Origin: an uncultured Persicobacter sp.
GTDB taxonomy: Bacteria; Bacteroidota; Bacteroidia; Cytophagales; Cyclobacteriaceae
DNA length: 64,000 nt
Reading direction: 5' to 3'
Assembly: GCA_947498325.1 (NCBI GenBank)
Contig: CANMKE010000007.1
Location: 1-64,000 of the forward strand
The translations under genes were made by a program, and so were the position numbers. The notes below the pieces were generated by a model, which saw only the letters and a program-made list of their open reading frames with translations, searched no databases and was not told the DNA's origin. Shown here piece after piece: positions 43,057 through 53,150 of the stretch (the stretch's first letter is position 1; each line of letters starts with the position of its first letter).

Positions 43057-44142
43057 TTATTTCGTGAAAGCGGACTCAAAGTGAGTCTCTTGCTGAAGGG
43101 CCTGCTGGCTGCGTTTCATTGCCATGGCGATCAGCTGATTGATAAGCGCAGGATAACTGATGCCCGAATGTGCCCATAATGAAGGGAACATTGATACATC
43201 CGTAAAGCCAGGAATCGCATTGATTTCATTCACCAGCACGCGGCCATCGTTGGTGTAGAACAAATCGGCACGGGCGAAATCATTACACTGAAGGGCTTTG
43301 AAAGCCGCCACGCAATGTGCCATCATTTCTTGATGCGTACTTTCTGGAAGATCAGCAGGGACCTGAATTTTGGCACCTTCCGGATCTACATATTTCGCCT
43401 CAAAAGTATAGAAAGCATGTTTGGGATTGATGATCACTTCCCCTGCATAAGATGCGCGGGTATCCTCGTTGCCAATAATGCCACATTCAAGCTCACGGCC
43501 AACTACAAATTCCTCGATCAGCAGCAGGTTGTCGTATTTGAAGCCCTCGGCAATCGCTGTTTTGAAGGATGATTCATCGGTGATTTTTGTAACCCCGACA
43601 GACGACCCCAAATTGGCAGGCTTGGCAATGCAAGGCAAGCCGAGGTGTTCTTTTACCGCCTGAAAAGTGATCTCTTCTTTTTGATCTTTGCGGAAAGCCA
43701 AATATTTGGCTACAGGAATATGATTCGCCTCAAGGAGGTGTTTGGTAATGACCTTGTTCATGGTTACTGAAGCCCCAAGGACGTCGACGCCCACGCATGG
43801 CAGACGTAAAATTTTCAGTAAACCCTGCACGCTGCCATCTTCACCATCCGTGCCGTGAAGCACTGGGAAAACCACCTGCAGGCGAACAGCCTCCTGCGTA
43901 TCAGTATTCAAAAGGAAAGGGTCTGAAGGATCAACATTGAGTTGAACATTACCTGTTGGGGCAAAGGGCTGGTCTGGGGTCATGCCAAGGTGCCAAGCGC
44001 CTTTTTTGTCGATACCGATAGGGAACACATTGTACACCGAACGGTCGATATTTTTTAGAACATTGGTAGCGGATTTGAGCGAAATTTCATGCTCAACAGA
44101 TCTGCCACCAAACAGAACGCCAACGTTTAATTTATCCTTCAT
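43057..44142 (-). CDS. ddl: D-alanine--D-alanine ligase
   Basis: The 361-residue ATP-grasp enzyme has the family start (Val-Gly-Val-Leu-Phe-Gly-Gly-Arg-Ser-Val-Glu-His-Glu-Ile-Ser), the Leu-His-Gly-Thr-Asp-Gly-Glu-Asp-Gly loop, Lys-Pro-Ala-Asn-Leu-Gly-Ser-Ser-Val-Gly and the C-terminal Asn-Glu-Ile-Asn-Ala-Ile-Pro-Gly-Phe-Thr. It joins two D-alanines with ATP for peptidoglycan precursors in the cytosol. It is the first gene of a two-gene unit with the PASTA protein. Length is normal for the family. Confidence 0.96.
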   Translation of the reverse strand: MKDKLNVGVLFGGRSVEHEISLKSATNVLKNIDRSVYNVFPIGIDKKGAWHLGMTPDQPFAPTGNVQLNVDPSDPFLLNTDTQEAVRLQVVFPVLHGTDGEDGSVQGLLKILRLPCVGVDVLGASVTMNKVITKHLLEANHIPVAKYLAFRKDQKEEITFQAVKEHLGLPCIAKPANLGSSVGVTKITDESSFKTAIAEGFKYDNLLLIEEFVVGRELECGIIGNEDTRASYAGEVIINPKHAFYTFEAKYVDPEGAKIQVPADLPESTHQEMMAHCVAAFKALQCNDFARADLFYTNDGRVLVNEINAIPGFTDVSMFPSLWAHSGISYPALINQLIAMAMKRSQQALQQETHFESAFTK

Positions 44143-44255
44143 TGATTATAATTTCATTTTATATTATTGCCCAAAAATAGAGAATTAATTGTCAAAAACG
44201 GTGCGGCCTCCCTCAATATTCTTGCACGAATGGAAAGAAATTTAACAGGCAGCGG

Positions 44256-46430
44256 CTATGGGATAAAGAACCTTTTGACCTCATGGTGCTGCGGACTGTT
44301 GATTTGCAGGAGGTAAATCCCTGAGGCATAGCCTTGTGTGGGTAGCGGGCAGCTGCCGTGCAGTACGCCTTCGAGGATTTTACTGAAAACCTGACGGCCA
44401 TCAATACTGACGATCCTGAGCGCCACATTGGCCGTTTGGGGCAGTTCGTAAACCAAATCATAAACGGCAGGGTGGCTCCCTTTGGTGGTCAGTCTGAACA
44501 TTGGCTCATCTCCTCCCGAAGGGGAAATGGTAAACTGAGATTCATTCAGTTGCAGTAAGCGGTTGATTCCCACAGGCTGAATCCTGAGGTTCTTCATTAA
44601 CAGGGAGGAAGAACTGTTATTCTGACCGTCCAACACCAGGCGAATGGCCTGATTTCTGAAAGGCGTCAGGTCGATATAATGCTTTTTATAGCTTTTGCCT
44701 GCGGTATTTTCAAAATCGTTGTCGGTGAGGGTTTTAAGGCGCAACAGGTTTTCGTTTTCAGGTTCGGAAATCAGTACACTGAATTGTGGCATAAAGCTGC
44801 TGTTTTCAGGGGTAACGGCCGTCTGGAAAGTGAGTGTCAGTGAATCTGATGGTGCTCCATCAAGGGGGAGCAGTGGGGAGATCAGGTATTGGGGACTGAC
44901 GGATTGCTCCTCAAGGGCAGCGACAAAAGGTTCGTCCTCCTGTTTTTTGCTGACCCATTGGGCACCTTCAAAATTGGGCACCTGCCAGCCATCGGAATTG
45001 ATGAACGGGTTATCAAATGCATGAAGATAAGGCAAACTTGCTGTCGCTGAATTGGCGGTAAGTTGTTGTTTTTTTTCCGCAAGAATTAATGCCGTATTCG
45101 GTTGGTGATTCACGCTGTCCACGGTAACGGTGAATAATTCGGACTGTTCAGGGAGTTCCGTTAATTTGAAAGCAAGGGTGTCCGCGGATTTGGAAGCAAT
45201 ATTTACCTCGGTGGCTAAATCAGCCTTAAAACTGCCGAAGTCAAGGTGGATATTGACGCTGGTGACCTGATTTTCCCCAAAATTTCGCAGGACAACTTTT
45301 AGGCTCGTCCGATCGCTGTTGGCAATCACTTCGGGGCTCAGGATTGCCCCAAGGCTAATGGCATTCTCCTCGAAATCTGGGTCCACCAAACCGTGACTGT
45401 CGAGCAGGGAGGCTCTTCGAGGGCTATTTTCCAGAACAATATGGGCTCTTGTCGCCTGATCATGGGTGAAGGCGTTCATACAGGCGTCAAAGGTGTAATC
45501 CATATAGTTTTCATACATGTCCTCCGTGCCGCAGGAAAAGGGTGGATTGGCACCAAAGTTGGCGCAGTCGCCCTGTGTTTGCCTTGCCTGTGGAGGGGTG
45601 TCAGTACAAAAATCATCGGAATTACAACCGCCCGCACCACTTACGTGCAATAGCCCAAAGAAGTGGCCGATCTCGTGCGTCAGGGTTCTTCCCAAATCAT
45701 AGTCAGGGTCAATGTCTGGAAAGTTTCCCTTGGCGATGGATCCACAGGCAATAAAATTAATCACCACTCCATCCTGCAGCGGGGCACTCGGGGCGCCTAC
45801 ACCACCAATATCTGTTTCAGGCCAGGAAGCATAGCCAAGAATGCCGTCACGCAGAGGGGCTACCCAAATATTGAGGTAGTCTTCTGAAGGCCAATAGGAG
45901 TAGGATTTTAGCTCGGCATCGAGGGAGGAGTTGCCCGAAGGGTCGCCCCAGTTGTTTCTCAGGCCATTTACTCTGGTGATGCCAGTTGTAGGGTTACCGA
46001 AAGGATCCTGTTTAGCCAAAACAAATTCAATGTTCAGGCTCGAAGCCACATCCTGAAATTCGGGACGGGTGAGGTTGGCATCGGCATTGGTTCTCTGGTA
46101 ATCTTCATTGATTACGTCGAGCTGGGAGAGGATCTGCGCGGTGGAAATGTTGGAGCCCTCGCCAATTTGTTCGCCAGGGCGGTGAATGATATGAAAAACC
46201 ACAGGAACGCGATAGCGTGTTTCATCCTCCTGTACGGCTGTTGAACGCAGGCGCTTTTGTTGCTGAATTTTCTTGGTGGTCATCCAATTTTCAAATTGCG
46301 AAGAGGGCGCATTACTGGAGGGTCCGCTGTAATAGTTTTCTGAGGAACAGCGGGGTTTTATGGGGCCGACATTCTGCGCAAATGAAGGGAGGGACGTCAG
46401 CAGGAGAAAAAATAGGAATATATTTCTCAC
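44256..46430 (-). CDS. Secreted M43-type (pappalysin-like) metalloprotease with T9SS tail
   Basis: The 724-residue protein has a signal peptide (to Ser-Phe-Ala-Gln, about residue 19), a propeptide-like region, and an M43 metzincin domain with H252-E-I-G-H-F-F-G-L-L-H and a Met-turn region (Tyr-Met-Asp-Tyr-Thr...Cys-Met-Asn). Several cysteines in the domain fit the M43 pattern. A beta-rich middle part and a C-terminal T9SS sorting module (Leu-Arg-Ile-Val-Ser-Ile-Asp-Gly-Arg-Gln-Val-Phe; Gly-Ile-Tyr-Leu-Leu-Gln-Ile) follow. It is an extracellular protease exported by T9SS. It is a single gene after the terminator of the nifU-like gene. Confidence 0.93.
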   Translation of the reverse strand: MRNIFLFFLLLTSLPSFAQNVGPIKPRCSSENYYSGPSSNAPSSQFENWMTTKKIQQQKRLRSTAVQEDETRYRVPVVFHIIHRPGEQIGEGSNISTAQILSQLDVINEDYQRTNADANLTRPEFQDVASSLNIEFVLAKQDPFGNPTTGITRVNGLRNNWGDPSGNSSLDAELKSYSYWPSEDYLNIWVAPLRDGILGYASWPETDIGGVGAPSAPLQDGVVINFIACGSIAKGNFPDIDPDYDLGRTLTHEIGHFFGLLHVSGAGGCNSDDFCTDTPPQARQTQGDCANFGANPPFSCGTEDMYENYMDYTFDACMNAFTHDQATRAHIVLENSPRRASLLDSHGLVDPDFEENAISLGAILSPEVIANSDRTSLKVVLRNFGENQVTSVNIHLDFGSFKADLATEVNIASKSADTLAFKLTELPEQSELFTVTVDSVNHQPNTALILAEKKQQLTANSATASLPYLHAFDNPFINSDGWQVPNFEGAQWVSKKQEDEPFVAALEEQSVSPQYLISPLLPLDGAPSDSLTLTFQTAVTPENSSFMPQFSVLISEPENENLLRLKTLTDNDFENTAGKSYKKHYIDLTPFRNQAIRLVLDGQNNSSSSLLMKNLRIQPVGINRLLQLNESQFTISPSGGDEPMFRLTTKGSHPAVYDLVYELPQTANVALRIVSIDGRQVFSKILEGVLHGSCPLPTQGYASGIYLLQINSPQHHEVKRFFIP

Positions 46431-46458
46431 AGGATTGGGGTTACTGTGGTGGAGAATG

Positions 46459-46505
46459 AAAAAGCTATAAACCAGCTCTGCCTTCAGATTGATTTATAGC
46501 TTTTT
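46459..46505 (-). terminator. Terminator of the mrp-nifU unit
   Basis: A 13-bp stem (AAAAAGCTATAAA at 46459-46471, complement at 46493-46505) with a 21-nt loop lies 16 bp after the nifU-like stop codon. Confidence 0.8.
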
Positions 46506-46521
46506 AAAATTATAAGTATAT

Positions 46522-46779
46522 TTATTTTGAAAGAGGGGTCAGGTTAATCGCAATTACTTCTTTAATGGAAGGGACTTGCTTTTTTATCGCTTCCTCGATG
46601 CCTGCCTTCATGGTCATCGGCGACATTGGGCATGAGCCACAGGCCCCGATCAATTCAACTTTGACCGTATGATCTTCAATGATCTCAACGACCTTGACAT
46701 TTCCGCCGTCAGATTCAAGATATGGACGGATACTTTCCAAAGCCAGCTCGACCTCCGATAACAATGGGGATTCTTTCAT
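46522..46779 (-). CDS. NifU C-terminal-type iron-sulfur scaffold protein
   Basis: The 85-residue protein is a stand-alone NifU-like domain with the Cys47-Gly-Ser-Cys50 pair (Gly-Ala-Cys-Gly-Ser-Cys-Pro) and the start Leu-Glu-Ser-Asp-Gly-Gly-Asn-Val. Such Nfu proteins carry a labile 4Fe-4S cluster to target enzymes, usually as a dimer. It follows the mrp gene with a 5-bp gap and is clearly cotranscribed, which agrees with a shared role in cluster transfer. Confidence 0.92.
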   Translation of the reverse strand: MKESPLLSEVELALESIRPYLESDGGNVKVVEIIEDHTVKVELIGACGSCPMSPMTMKAGIEEAIKKQVPSIKEVIAINLTPLSK

Positions 46780-46784
46780 GACAA

Positions 46785-47879
46785 TTATTTTGTAATAATA
46801 ACTCTTTCAGTTTTGTCTAAATTGGCATTGCGCATCGCTACTTGCTGTGCTACATTTTGCGCCAACACATCGAAAGCCTCGGATGTGATACTATCTTTCA
46901 TAACGGCAGGGTACCCACTGTCTCCACTTTCGCGAATTTCCTGTACCAGAGGGATTTGACCCAAAAATGGCACCTTGAAACGTTCGGCCATGTGTTTTCC
47001 CCCATCTTTACCAAAAATATAGTATTTGTTCTCTGGCAATTCTTTAGGAGTAAAATAAGCCATATTTTCAATTAAACCTAAAATCGGTACATTGATTTGT
47101 GGCTGCTGGAACATCGATAGTCCTTTTTGTGCATCTACAATGGCGACTTTCTGTGGGGTAGTAACGACAACGGCTCCCGTAACGGCAACATTCTGAATCA
47201 AAGAAAGGTGGATGTCGCTGGTGCCTGGTGGTAAATCGACCACTAAATAATCGAGCGCTCCCCATTTGGTGTCGCCCAGAAATTGCTTGATGGCTGAAGT
47301 GGCCATAGGGCCCCGCCAGATTAGCGGGCTGTCAGCAGGAGTAAGAAATCCGATCGACATGACCTTAACGCCATATTGCTCAATGGGCAAGATCCAGGTT
47401 TTTTCGCCTTCTTTTTCCATCTCGGGTTGCTCATGCTCACAGTTGAACATGGTTGGGGCGGAAGGGCCATAGATGTCAGCATCCAGCAAGCCTACTTTGG
47501 CGCCTGTACGTGCCAAAGCGACAGCAAGGTTGGCAGAAACCGTAGATTTTCCTACGCCTCCTTTTCCCGATGCCACAGCAATAATGTTCTTTACTTCAGG
47601 TAGAAGGGGCGTTTTAGCCTGTGCACTTGTTACATCGTGTGTCATCTCTGGAATAACTTCCAGCTCACTATCGACCAACTGATGGATAGCCTCAATACAG
47701 TTATTTTTGATCAGCTCCTTGAGTGGACATGCGGGAGTGGTCAGGACCACCTTGAAGGCTACCGTTCGGCCTTCAATTTTAATGTCCTTGATCATGTTAA
47801 GGGTTACCAAATCTTTCTTCAGGTCGGGGTCTTCAACCGTCGCAAGGGCTTTTATAATTTGTGATTCATTGATTGTCAT
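46785..47879 (-). CDS. Mrp/NBP35-type iron-sulfur carrier ATPase
   Basis: The 364-residue protein has an N-terminal MIP18/DUF59 domain (about 1-80, with Thr-Thr-Pro-Ala-Cys-Pro-Leu) and a P-loop ATPase domain with a deviant Walker A Lys-Gly-Gly-Val-Gly-Lys-Ser (106-112). The C-terminal Cys-x-x-Cys of many ApbC proteins is not apparent, so cluster binding may be different or rely on the NifU-like partner. It acts in the cytosol in Fe-S cluster assembly or delivery. The gene is divergent from dnaG. Confidence 0.92.
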   Translation of the reverse strand: MTINESQIIKALATVEDPDLKKDLVTLNMIKDIKIEGRTVAFKVVLTTPACPLKELIKNNCIEAIHQLVDSELEVIPEMTHDVTSAQAKTPLLPEVKNIIAVASGKGGVGKSTVSANLAVALARTGAKVGLLDADIYGPSAPTMFNCEHEQPEMEKEGEKTWILPIEQYGVKVMSIGFLTPADSPLIWRGPMATSAIKQFLGDTKWGALDYLVVDLPPGTSDIHLSLIQNVAVTGAVVVTTPQKVAIVDAQKGLSMFQQPQINVPILGLIENMAYFTPKELPENKYYIFGKDGGKHMAERFKVPFLGQIPLVQEIRESGDSGYPAVMKDSITSEAFDVLAQNVAQQVAMRNANLDKTERVIITK

Positions 47880-48222
47880 TGATATATAAATCTATGATGA
47901 AGCCAAAGGCATTGATGTTGGTGGGTGGATTGAGTCCCTGGGGCACTCAGTCCTGTTTACCGACATGAAATTTAGGCTTTAAAAGATAAACAGACTCAAA
48001 ATTAGTTATTTTTTTTGAATTTATATTTCATTATTCCTTCGAGCCCACATTTTAAACAGCTTGTGTGGCTGAACTATTAGTTTTGTGGTAAAATAAAGCT
48101 AAATTTATCGTATAGATTGTCTTTCAGGCAGCATCTTCCTGTTTTATGATAGGGATATGCTTGATAAATCAGTACATTTGTAGGCTAAATTAGACAGGGA
48201 TTTTTAACAAGAAAGTAAAGCA
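47880..48222. other. Intergenic region between mrp and dnaG
   Basis: A TACATTTG at 48173-48180 fits a -7 element for dnaG, with start of transcription near 48187 and 36 nt of leader; there is no clear -33 box. The rest is AT-rich and shows no gene. Confidence 0.4.
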
Positions 48223-50253
48223 TTGGGTATTAGTCAAAATACTGTTCAGCAAGTAAAAGATAGTATGGACATCGTGGATGTGGTGTCGGATTATGTCAGC
48301 TTGAAAAAAAAGGGACAAAACATGTGGGCTCCTTGCCCTTTCCATGAAGAGAAGACCCCTTCGTTCTCGGTGGCACCAACGAAAGGGTTTTACAAATGCT
48401 TCAGTTGTGGAAAAACCGGCGACCCAATACGCTTTGTGATGGAGATGGAAGGGATGGAATTCCCCGAAGCCATTCGCCATCTGGCGCAAAAATATGGCAT
48501 TCCGATTGAGGAGACCAAACTGACAGAGGAAGTTAAGGAGGCCATCAGTTTCCGTGACCGATTGCATCAGGTCATGCATTTTGCCAAAGAACTCTATGTT
48601 CAGAACCTGTGGGAAAATAAAACCGGACGTGCGATAGGTTACAGCTACTTGCGCGAACGGGGAATGACCGACGAGATCATCAAAAATTTTGAGCTCGGCT
48701 ATTCACTTGAAGAGTGGGAGGGATTTAGAAAGTCGGCAGAGAAGATGAACTATACTGTTCCTGAAATGGAAGGAGCAGGGATGGTGATTGTTAAGGATGA
48801 CGGCAAAAAAGTTTTCGACCGCTTCCGTGCCCGCGTGATGTTCCCTGTGCACAACCTTTCTGGGAAGATCATTGCCTTTGGTGCAAGAACGTTATCGACC
48901 AATAAAAAAGAAGCCAAATATCTTAACTCACCCGAAACAGAGATTTATCATAAATCTCGGGTGCTTTATGGTATTTATCAGGCAAAAGAACGCATCAGGA
49001 AAGAGGATAACTGTTACCTTGTAGAAGGCTATACAGATGTTATATCCATGCACATGTCGGGTGTGGAGAACGTGGTGGCCTCCTCGGGAACCTCCCTGAC
49101 CGAAGATCAGATTAAACTGATCAAGCGTTTTACCAACAATATTACCGTACTTTTTGATGGCGACAGCGCAGGGGTAAAAGCCTCTTTGCGTGGGATTGCC
49201 ATGATTTTGGCCGGAGGGCTCGATGTGCAGGCGGTCGCCTTTCCTGAAGGGGAAGACCCGGACAGTTATTCCCGCAAGATTGGGCCGAACGCTTTCCGTG
49301 AATACCTCAGCGATAAGAAAACCGACTTCATTACCTTCATTACGAATGTAATGCTGAAGGATGTTGGGAACGATCCGCTGAAAAAAACGCAGGTAGCCCG
49401 TCAGATTTTGGAAGTATTGGCCAAAATACCCGACGCCATCAAGCGGGATGTTTACCTGAAAACCTGTGCCAAATTACTGGAGATTTCTGAAGAAGCCCTG
49501 AAAAAAGAGCTGCAGGGAATCTTTGAGGAGGAGCATAAGCGCAGTCAGTACCGTCCGCAGACCGGAGGGGCATCAACGCCACCGCCGTCAGCGCCACCAC
49601 AAAATTACCCAGATTACGAGCCCGACTGGGCACCCTCGCCAGAGGAATTGATGGCTATAGGTGAAATTCCTGAGCCTTCAAAAACAAATGTCCCAGTACA
49701 GGAAACGGCCTATTCCGCAGATGTAGAACTACTTCTTCGGCATGAGCGTGAAGCCCTGCGGATGTTATTGTGCTATGGGCAACTGGATGTGGAAGAAGGG
49801 AAGTCTGTGGCAGTGTATCTGCAGGAAGAATTGCAGGGCGTGGACATTCTTGAAGAACGGCATCAAGGAATTTTTGAGGTATATTACAAACGCCTTGGTC
49901 TTGATCAGGATGTTTCGGGCACTGCGATGCTGGGAGCTACCGAAGGTGAAGAACGAGCGTTGGTGGATGCCCTGATTTCCGTAAAATATAAATTGAGTGG
50001 ATGGATGGATCGGCACCAGATCAATGTGCCCGTGGAGCAGGATAACCTGGGGCATAATCTGTACAAGGTCATTGTTAACCTGAAGTCGGCACATTTCGAC
50101 CGTATGGAAGGACAATTGCAAGCACAGCTTGAGGAAAGCCATATTTCTGGCGATGAACAATTGATGATGGAAACGCTTGCAATGATTGTAGAGCTGCAAA
50201 ACATGCGTAAGCAACTGCATCAGGAGGCACACCAGAACAGGTACAAACTATAA
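48223..50253 (+). CDS. dnaG: DNA primase DnaG (TTG start)
   Basis: The 676-residue protein begins with TTG at 48223; the next in-frame ATG at 48265 would remove the conserved N-terminal helix, so the TTG is preferred. The zinc domain has Cys38, His41, Cys59 and Cys62. The TOPRIM core has Leu-Val-Glu-Gly-Tyr-Thr-Asp-Val and Leu-Phe-Asp-Gly-Asp-Ser-Ala-Gly. A proline-rich linker near 445-470 precedes the C-terminal helicase-interaction domain. It makes RNA primers at the replication fork. Weak start codons are common for dnaG and keep its level low. Confidence 0.95.
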   Translation: MGISQNTVQQVKDSMDIVDVVSDYVSLKKKGQNMWAPCPFHEEKTPSFSVAPTKGFYKCFSCGKTGDPIRFVMEMEGMEFPEAIRHLAQKYGIPIEETKLTEEVKEAISFRDRLHQVMHFAKELYVQNLWENKTGRAIGYSYLRERGMTDEIIKNFELGYSLEEWEGFRKSAEKMNYTVPEMEGAGMVIVKDDGKKVFDRFRARVMFPVHNLSGKIIAFGARTLSTNKKEAKYLNSPETEIYHKSRVLYGIYQAKERIRKEDNCYLVEGYTDVISMHMSGVENVVASSGTSLTEDQIKLIKRFTNNITVLFDGDSAGVKASLRGIAMILAGGLDVQAVAFPEGEDPDSYSRKIGPNAFREYLSDKKTDFITFITNVMLKDVGNDPLKKTQVARQILEVLAKIPDAIKRDVYLKTCAKLLEISEEALKKELQGIFEEEHKRSQYRPQTGGASTPPPSAPPQNYPDYEPDWAPSPEELMAIGEIPEPSKTNVPVQETAYSADVELLLRHEREALRMLLCYGQLDVEEGKSVAVYLQEELQGVDILEERHQGIFEVYYKRLGLDQDVSGTAMLGATEGEERALVDALISVKYKLSGWMDRHQINVPVEQDNLGHNLYKVIVNLKSAHFDRMEGQLQAQLEESHISGDEQLMMETLAMIVELQNMRKQLHQEAHQNRYKL

Positions 50254-50270
50254 CGGTTTCTCATCCAAGC

Positions 50271-51515
50271 ATGAAAAGTAAAGACAACAAACATATGAAA
50301 AACGAACGACTTTTAGACCCCGTAGAGGAAGGCATCGAGGCCATCCGCAGAGGTGAGGTGATTATCGTAGTGGACGATGAGGACCGTGAAAATGAAGGGG
50401 ATTTTATTTGTTCAGCTGAAAAAGTAACCCCTGAGATTATAAACTTTATGGCCACTCATGGTCGTGGTCTGATTTGCGCATCCCTGACAGAGGAACGATG
50501 TGCTGAGCTGGGGCTTGATATGATGGTCGGGAAAAATACGGCAGAGTTCGAGACCGCCTTTACGGTTTCTGTAGATTTGATCGGCCATGGTTGTACCACA
50601 GGAATTTCTGCCCATGATCGTTCAAAAACGGTGCGTGCATTGGTGGACCCCAATACCAAGGGGACAGATTTGGGCCGACCAGGTCATATCTTTCCTTTAA
50701 AAGCCAGAAATGGTGGGGTGTTGCGCCGTTCGGGGCACACTGAAGCAACCATCGATTTGGCTCGCCTTGCAGGAGACCAGCCAGCAGGTTGTTTGGTGGA
50801 AATCCTTAACGAGGATGGCTCCATGGCTCGTTTGCCTCAGTTGCGGAAAATTGCGGATAAACATCAGCTTAAATTGATTTCTATTGAGGATTTGATCGCC
50901 TACCGTATGCGTCATGACAGCTTGATTGAGCGTGAAGTGGAGGTGGCTATGCCTACTGAATATGGGGATTTCCGCATGGTGGCCTACAAGCAAAAAACAA
51001 CCGGAGAGAATCATTTGGCTTTGGTGAAAGGAAGCTGGAAGGAAGATGAGCCGGTATTGGTGCGTGTTCATTCCTCCTGTGTTACCGGCGACATTTTTGG
51101 CTCCTGCCGATGCGATTGTGGCGAGCAATTACATCGGGCAATGCAAGCGGTAGAAAAAGAAGGTAAAGGTATTGTTCTTTATATGAATCAGGAAGGTCGC
51201 GGGATCGGACTGGTCAATAAGCTGAAGGCCTATGAACTGCAGGAGCAGGGTTACGATACCGTGGAGGCCAATTTGAAGTTGGGCTTTAAATCGGATCAGC
51301 GGGATTACGGCGTTGGGGCACAGATTCTCCGTGACCTTAATGTGAGTAAAATTCGTCTCATTTCCAATAATCCCAAGAAACGTATGGGACTGACAGGCTA
51401 CGGACTGGAGATTGTCGAACGCGTTTCTATTGAAGTGAAACCTAATAAATTCAACGAAACCTACCTAAAGACCAAGCGTGATAAAATGGATCACGAAATT
51501 CTGAAAGGGAAATAA
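50271..51515 (+). CDS. ribBA: Bifunctional DHBP synthase / GTP cyclohydrolase II
   Basis: The 414-residue protein has an N-terminal 3,4-dihydroxy-2-butanone 4-phosphate synthase domain ([10 protein letters not shown] and Arg-Ser-Gly-His-Thr-Glu-Ala) and a C-terminal GTP cyclohydrolase II domain with zinc ligands in Ser-Ser-Cys-Val-Thr-Gly-Asp-Ile-Phe and Cys-Arg-Cys-Asp-Cys-Gly, then Asn-Gln-Glu-Gly-Arg-Gly-Ile-Gly. It starts both branches of riboflavin synthesis. An alternative start is the Met at 50295. It follows dnaG by 17 bp and may share its transcript; it has its own terminator. Confidence 0.95.
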   Translation: MKSKDNKHMKNERLLDPVEEGIEAIRRGEVIIVVDDEDRENEGDFICSAEKVTPEIINFMATHGRGLICASLTEERCAELGLDMMVGKNTAEFETAFTVSVDLIGHGCTTGISAHDRSKTVRALVDPNTKGTDLGRPGHIFPLKARNGGVLRRSGHTEATIDLARLAGDQPAGCLVEILNEDGSMARLPQLRKIADKHQLKLISIEDLIAYRMRHDSLIEREVEVAMPTEYGDFRMVAYKQKTTGENHLALVKGSWKEDEPVLVRVHSSCVTGDIFGSCRCDCGEQLHRAMQAVEKEGKGIVLYMNQEGRGIGLVNKLKAYELQEQGYDTVEANLKLGFKSDQRDYGVGAQILRDLNVSKIRLISNNPKKRMGLTGYGLEIVERVSIEVKPNKFNETYLKTKRDKMDHEILKGK

Positions 51516-51530
51516 TGGATGAAAATATAC

Positions 51531-51564
51531 AAAACTGCAAGTTATTCACTTGCAGTTTTTTTTT
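51531..51564 (+). terminator. Terminator of ribBA
   Basis: AAAACTGCAAG pairs with CTTGCAGTTTT around a 7-nt loop, with a long T run, 15 bp after the stop codon. Confidence 0.93.
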
Positions 51565-51778
51565 GCTCAATTTTTAGCACCACCGAAGCCCTGTCATGTT
51601 CATGGCTTGTTTTTGTTGATCCCTTTTTTTACTGATGTGTTTTCAGTATACCTTTACAAGGGATTGAATCAATCAGTGGGTCCTCGGAGTCCATTCGGAT
51701 TATTACATCGATATTACATCCCTTCAGTAACTTAACGAACAATAAGGGGGTTGTTGATAGTACACCAACCTGTTTAAC

Positions 51779-53041
51779 ATGCGCCTTTTGATTATTATGC
51801 TTTGTAGTTTGTCGCTGAGCTTTCCCCTGCAGGCGAAGCATTTTTATGTTGATAAGAATAATCCATTTTTTGATGCTTCAAAACAGGGGGTTCAGCCAGG
51901 AGATAGCATCATGCTTGTTGCGGGCAATTATCCTTTTGTTGGATTGGTGAATATTCGGGGAAGTGCGCAGCAGCCGATATTGATCCTTGCGCAGGGCGGA
52001 CAAGTAACAATTGGAGGGAAGGGACACCACTATGGTGTGAGTATTCGTGACTGTCAGCATTTTCGGTTTACGGGCAAAGGGCTCCCTGGTATTCAGAATG
52101 GAATCGTGATCACAGATCAAAAAAATACAGGCCTGGGAATTACAGGAACGTCATCAGATTATGAAATTGACCATATTGAAATTTCTAAAACAGGCTTTGC
52201 AGGTATTCAGGTAAAGTGCGATCCTATTTGTGATCAGCCATCTACTTGGGCAGAAAACTTCACGATAAAAAATATCCGTATTCATGATAATTTTATCCAC
52301 GATACTGGCGGCGAGGGGATGTATATTGGTCATACGGGGCACGCCATTAAGCAGGGTAACTGTAAAGGGTTGCACCCTCCGAAAATGAGCAATGTTTATA
52401 TCGCATTCAACACGATTGAGCGTACTGGATGGGATGGAATTCAGGTGACCAATGCTATTGAAGATGTTGTGATTCTGGGGAATCAGCTTATTGATTTTTC
52501 GCAGGCAAAACACCGAAATCATTCGTCGGGCATTTTTGTGGGAGAAGGCAGTTACAATGTTTCGGTGTCCAATAATCAGGTGATCAACGGCAACGGAGCC
52601 TCTTTGGCCCTTTTTTCTGCCAATGCCATGATGGTGTTCAATAATTACATTTCCTTCAGTGGTGCTGACGGAATTTACATCGGGAAACGCATCAGCAACC
52701 CTGCCGAGCAATTGGTCATTACGGGCAACACGATTGTCAACCCCAAAGACCATGGTATCATTACTTATAATAGTACCATCGGCCTGACGGTCATCAGGAA
52801 CAATATGATTGTTGAACCACAGAAAATTTATGAGTATAAATTTAAGAAAAAGGCCCGTGCCTATATCATGATCCCCGACCATGTTACTGTGCGGCTGGAC
52901 AGTGTGAAAAATTTGAAAATCCCCCAACTTGATGAAAAGGTAGGGGAGCAAATTCGAATGAATAACCCGCGGTATGCCGATAACGACAAGCTGTTTAATT
53001 TTATTTTCGACAAGAAATTTAATGCTGAAACTGCTGATTGA
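51779..53041 (+). CDS. Secreted right-handed beta-helix protein
   Basis: The 420-residue protein has a signal peptide (to Leu-Gln-Ala-Lys, about residue 20). The remainder is a run of short repeats with many Asn, Gly, Ile and Val (Ile-His-Asp-Asn-Phe-Ile-His, Val-Ile-Leu-Gly-Asn-Gln, Val-Ser-Asn-Asn-Gln-Val), as in PbH1 parallel beta-helix proteins. Such folds often bind or cut polysaccharides, but I see no clear catalytic set, and there is no T9SS tail. The last 60 residues leave the helix pattern. It probably stays in the periplasm or outer membrane. A polysaccharide role is a guess. Confidence 0.82.
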   Translation: MRLLIIMLCSLSLSFPLQAKHFYVDKNNPFFDASKQGVQPGDSIMLVAGNYPFVGLVNIRGSAQQPILILAQGGQVTIGGKGHHYGVSIRDCQHFRFTGKGLPGIQNGIVITDQKNTGLGITGTSSDYEIDHIEISKTGFAGIQVKCDPICDQPSTWAENFTIKNIRIHDNFIHDTGGEGMYIGHTGHAIKQGNCKGLHPPKMSNVYIAFNTIERTGWDGIQVTNAIEDVVILGNQLIDFSQAKHRNHSSGIFVGEGSYNVSVSNNQVINGNGASLALFSANAMMVFNNYISFSGADGIYIGKRISNPAEQLVITGNTIVNPKDHGIITYNSTIGLTVIRNNMIVEPQKIYEYKFKKKARAYIMIPDHVTVRLDSVKNLKIPQLDEKVGEQIRMNNPRYADNDKLFNFIFDKKFNAETAD

Positions 53042-53150
53042 TGGTCTTGTGGATCGAGAATGAAAGGATTTGGATTTTTTTCTTTAATCCCACGACTTTT
53101 TTGACATAAAATCGTTTTATATTTAGTGGAATAAGTCAACCTCCTATACA

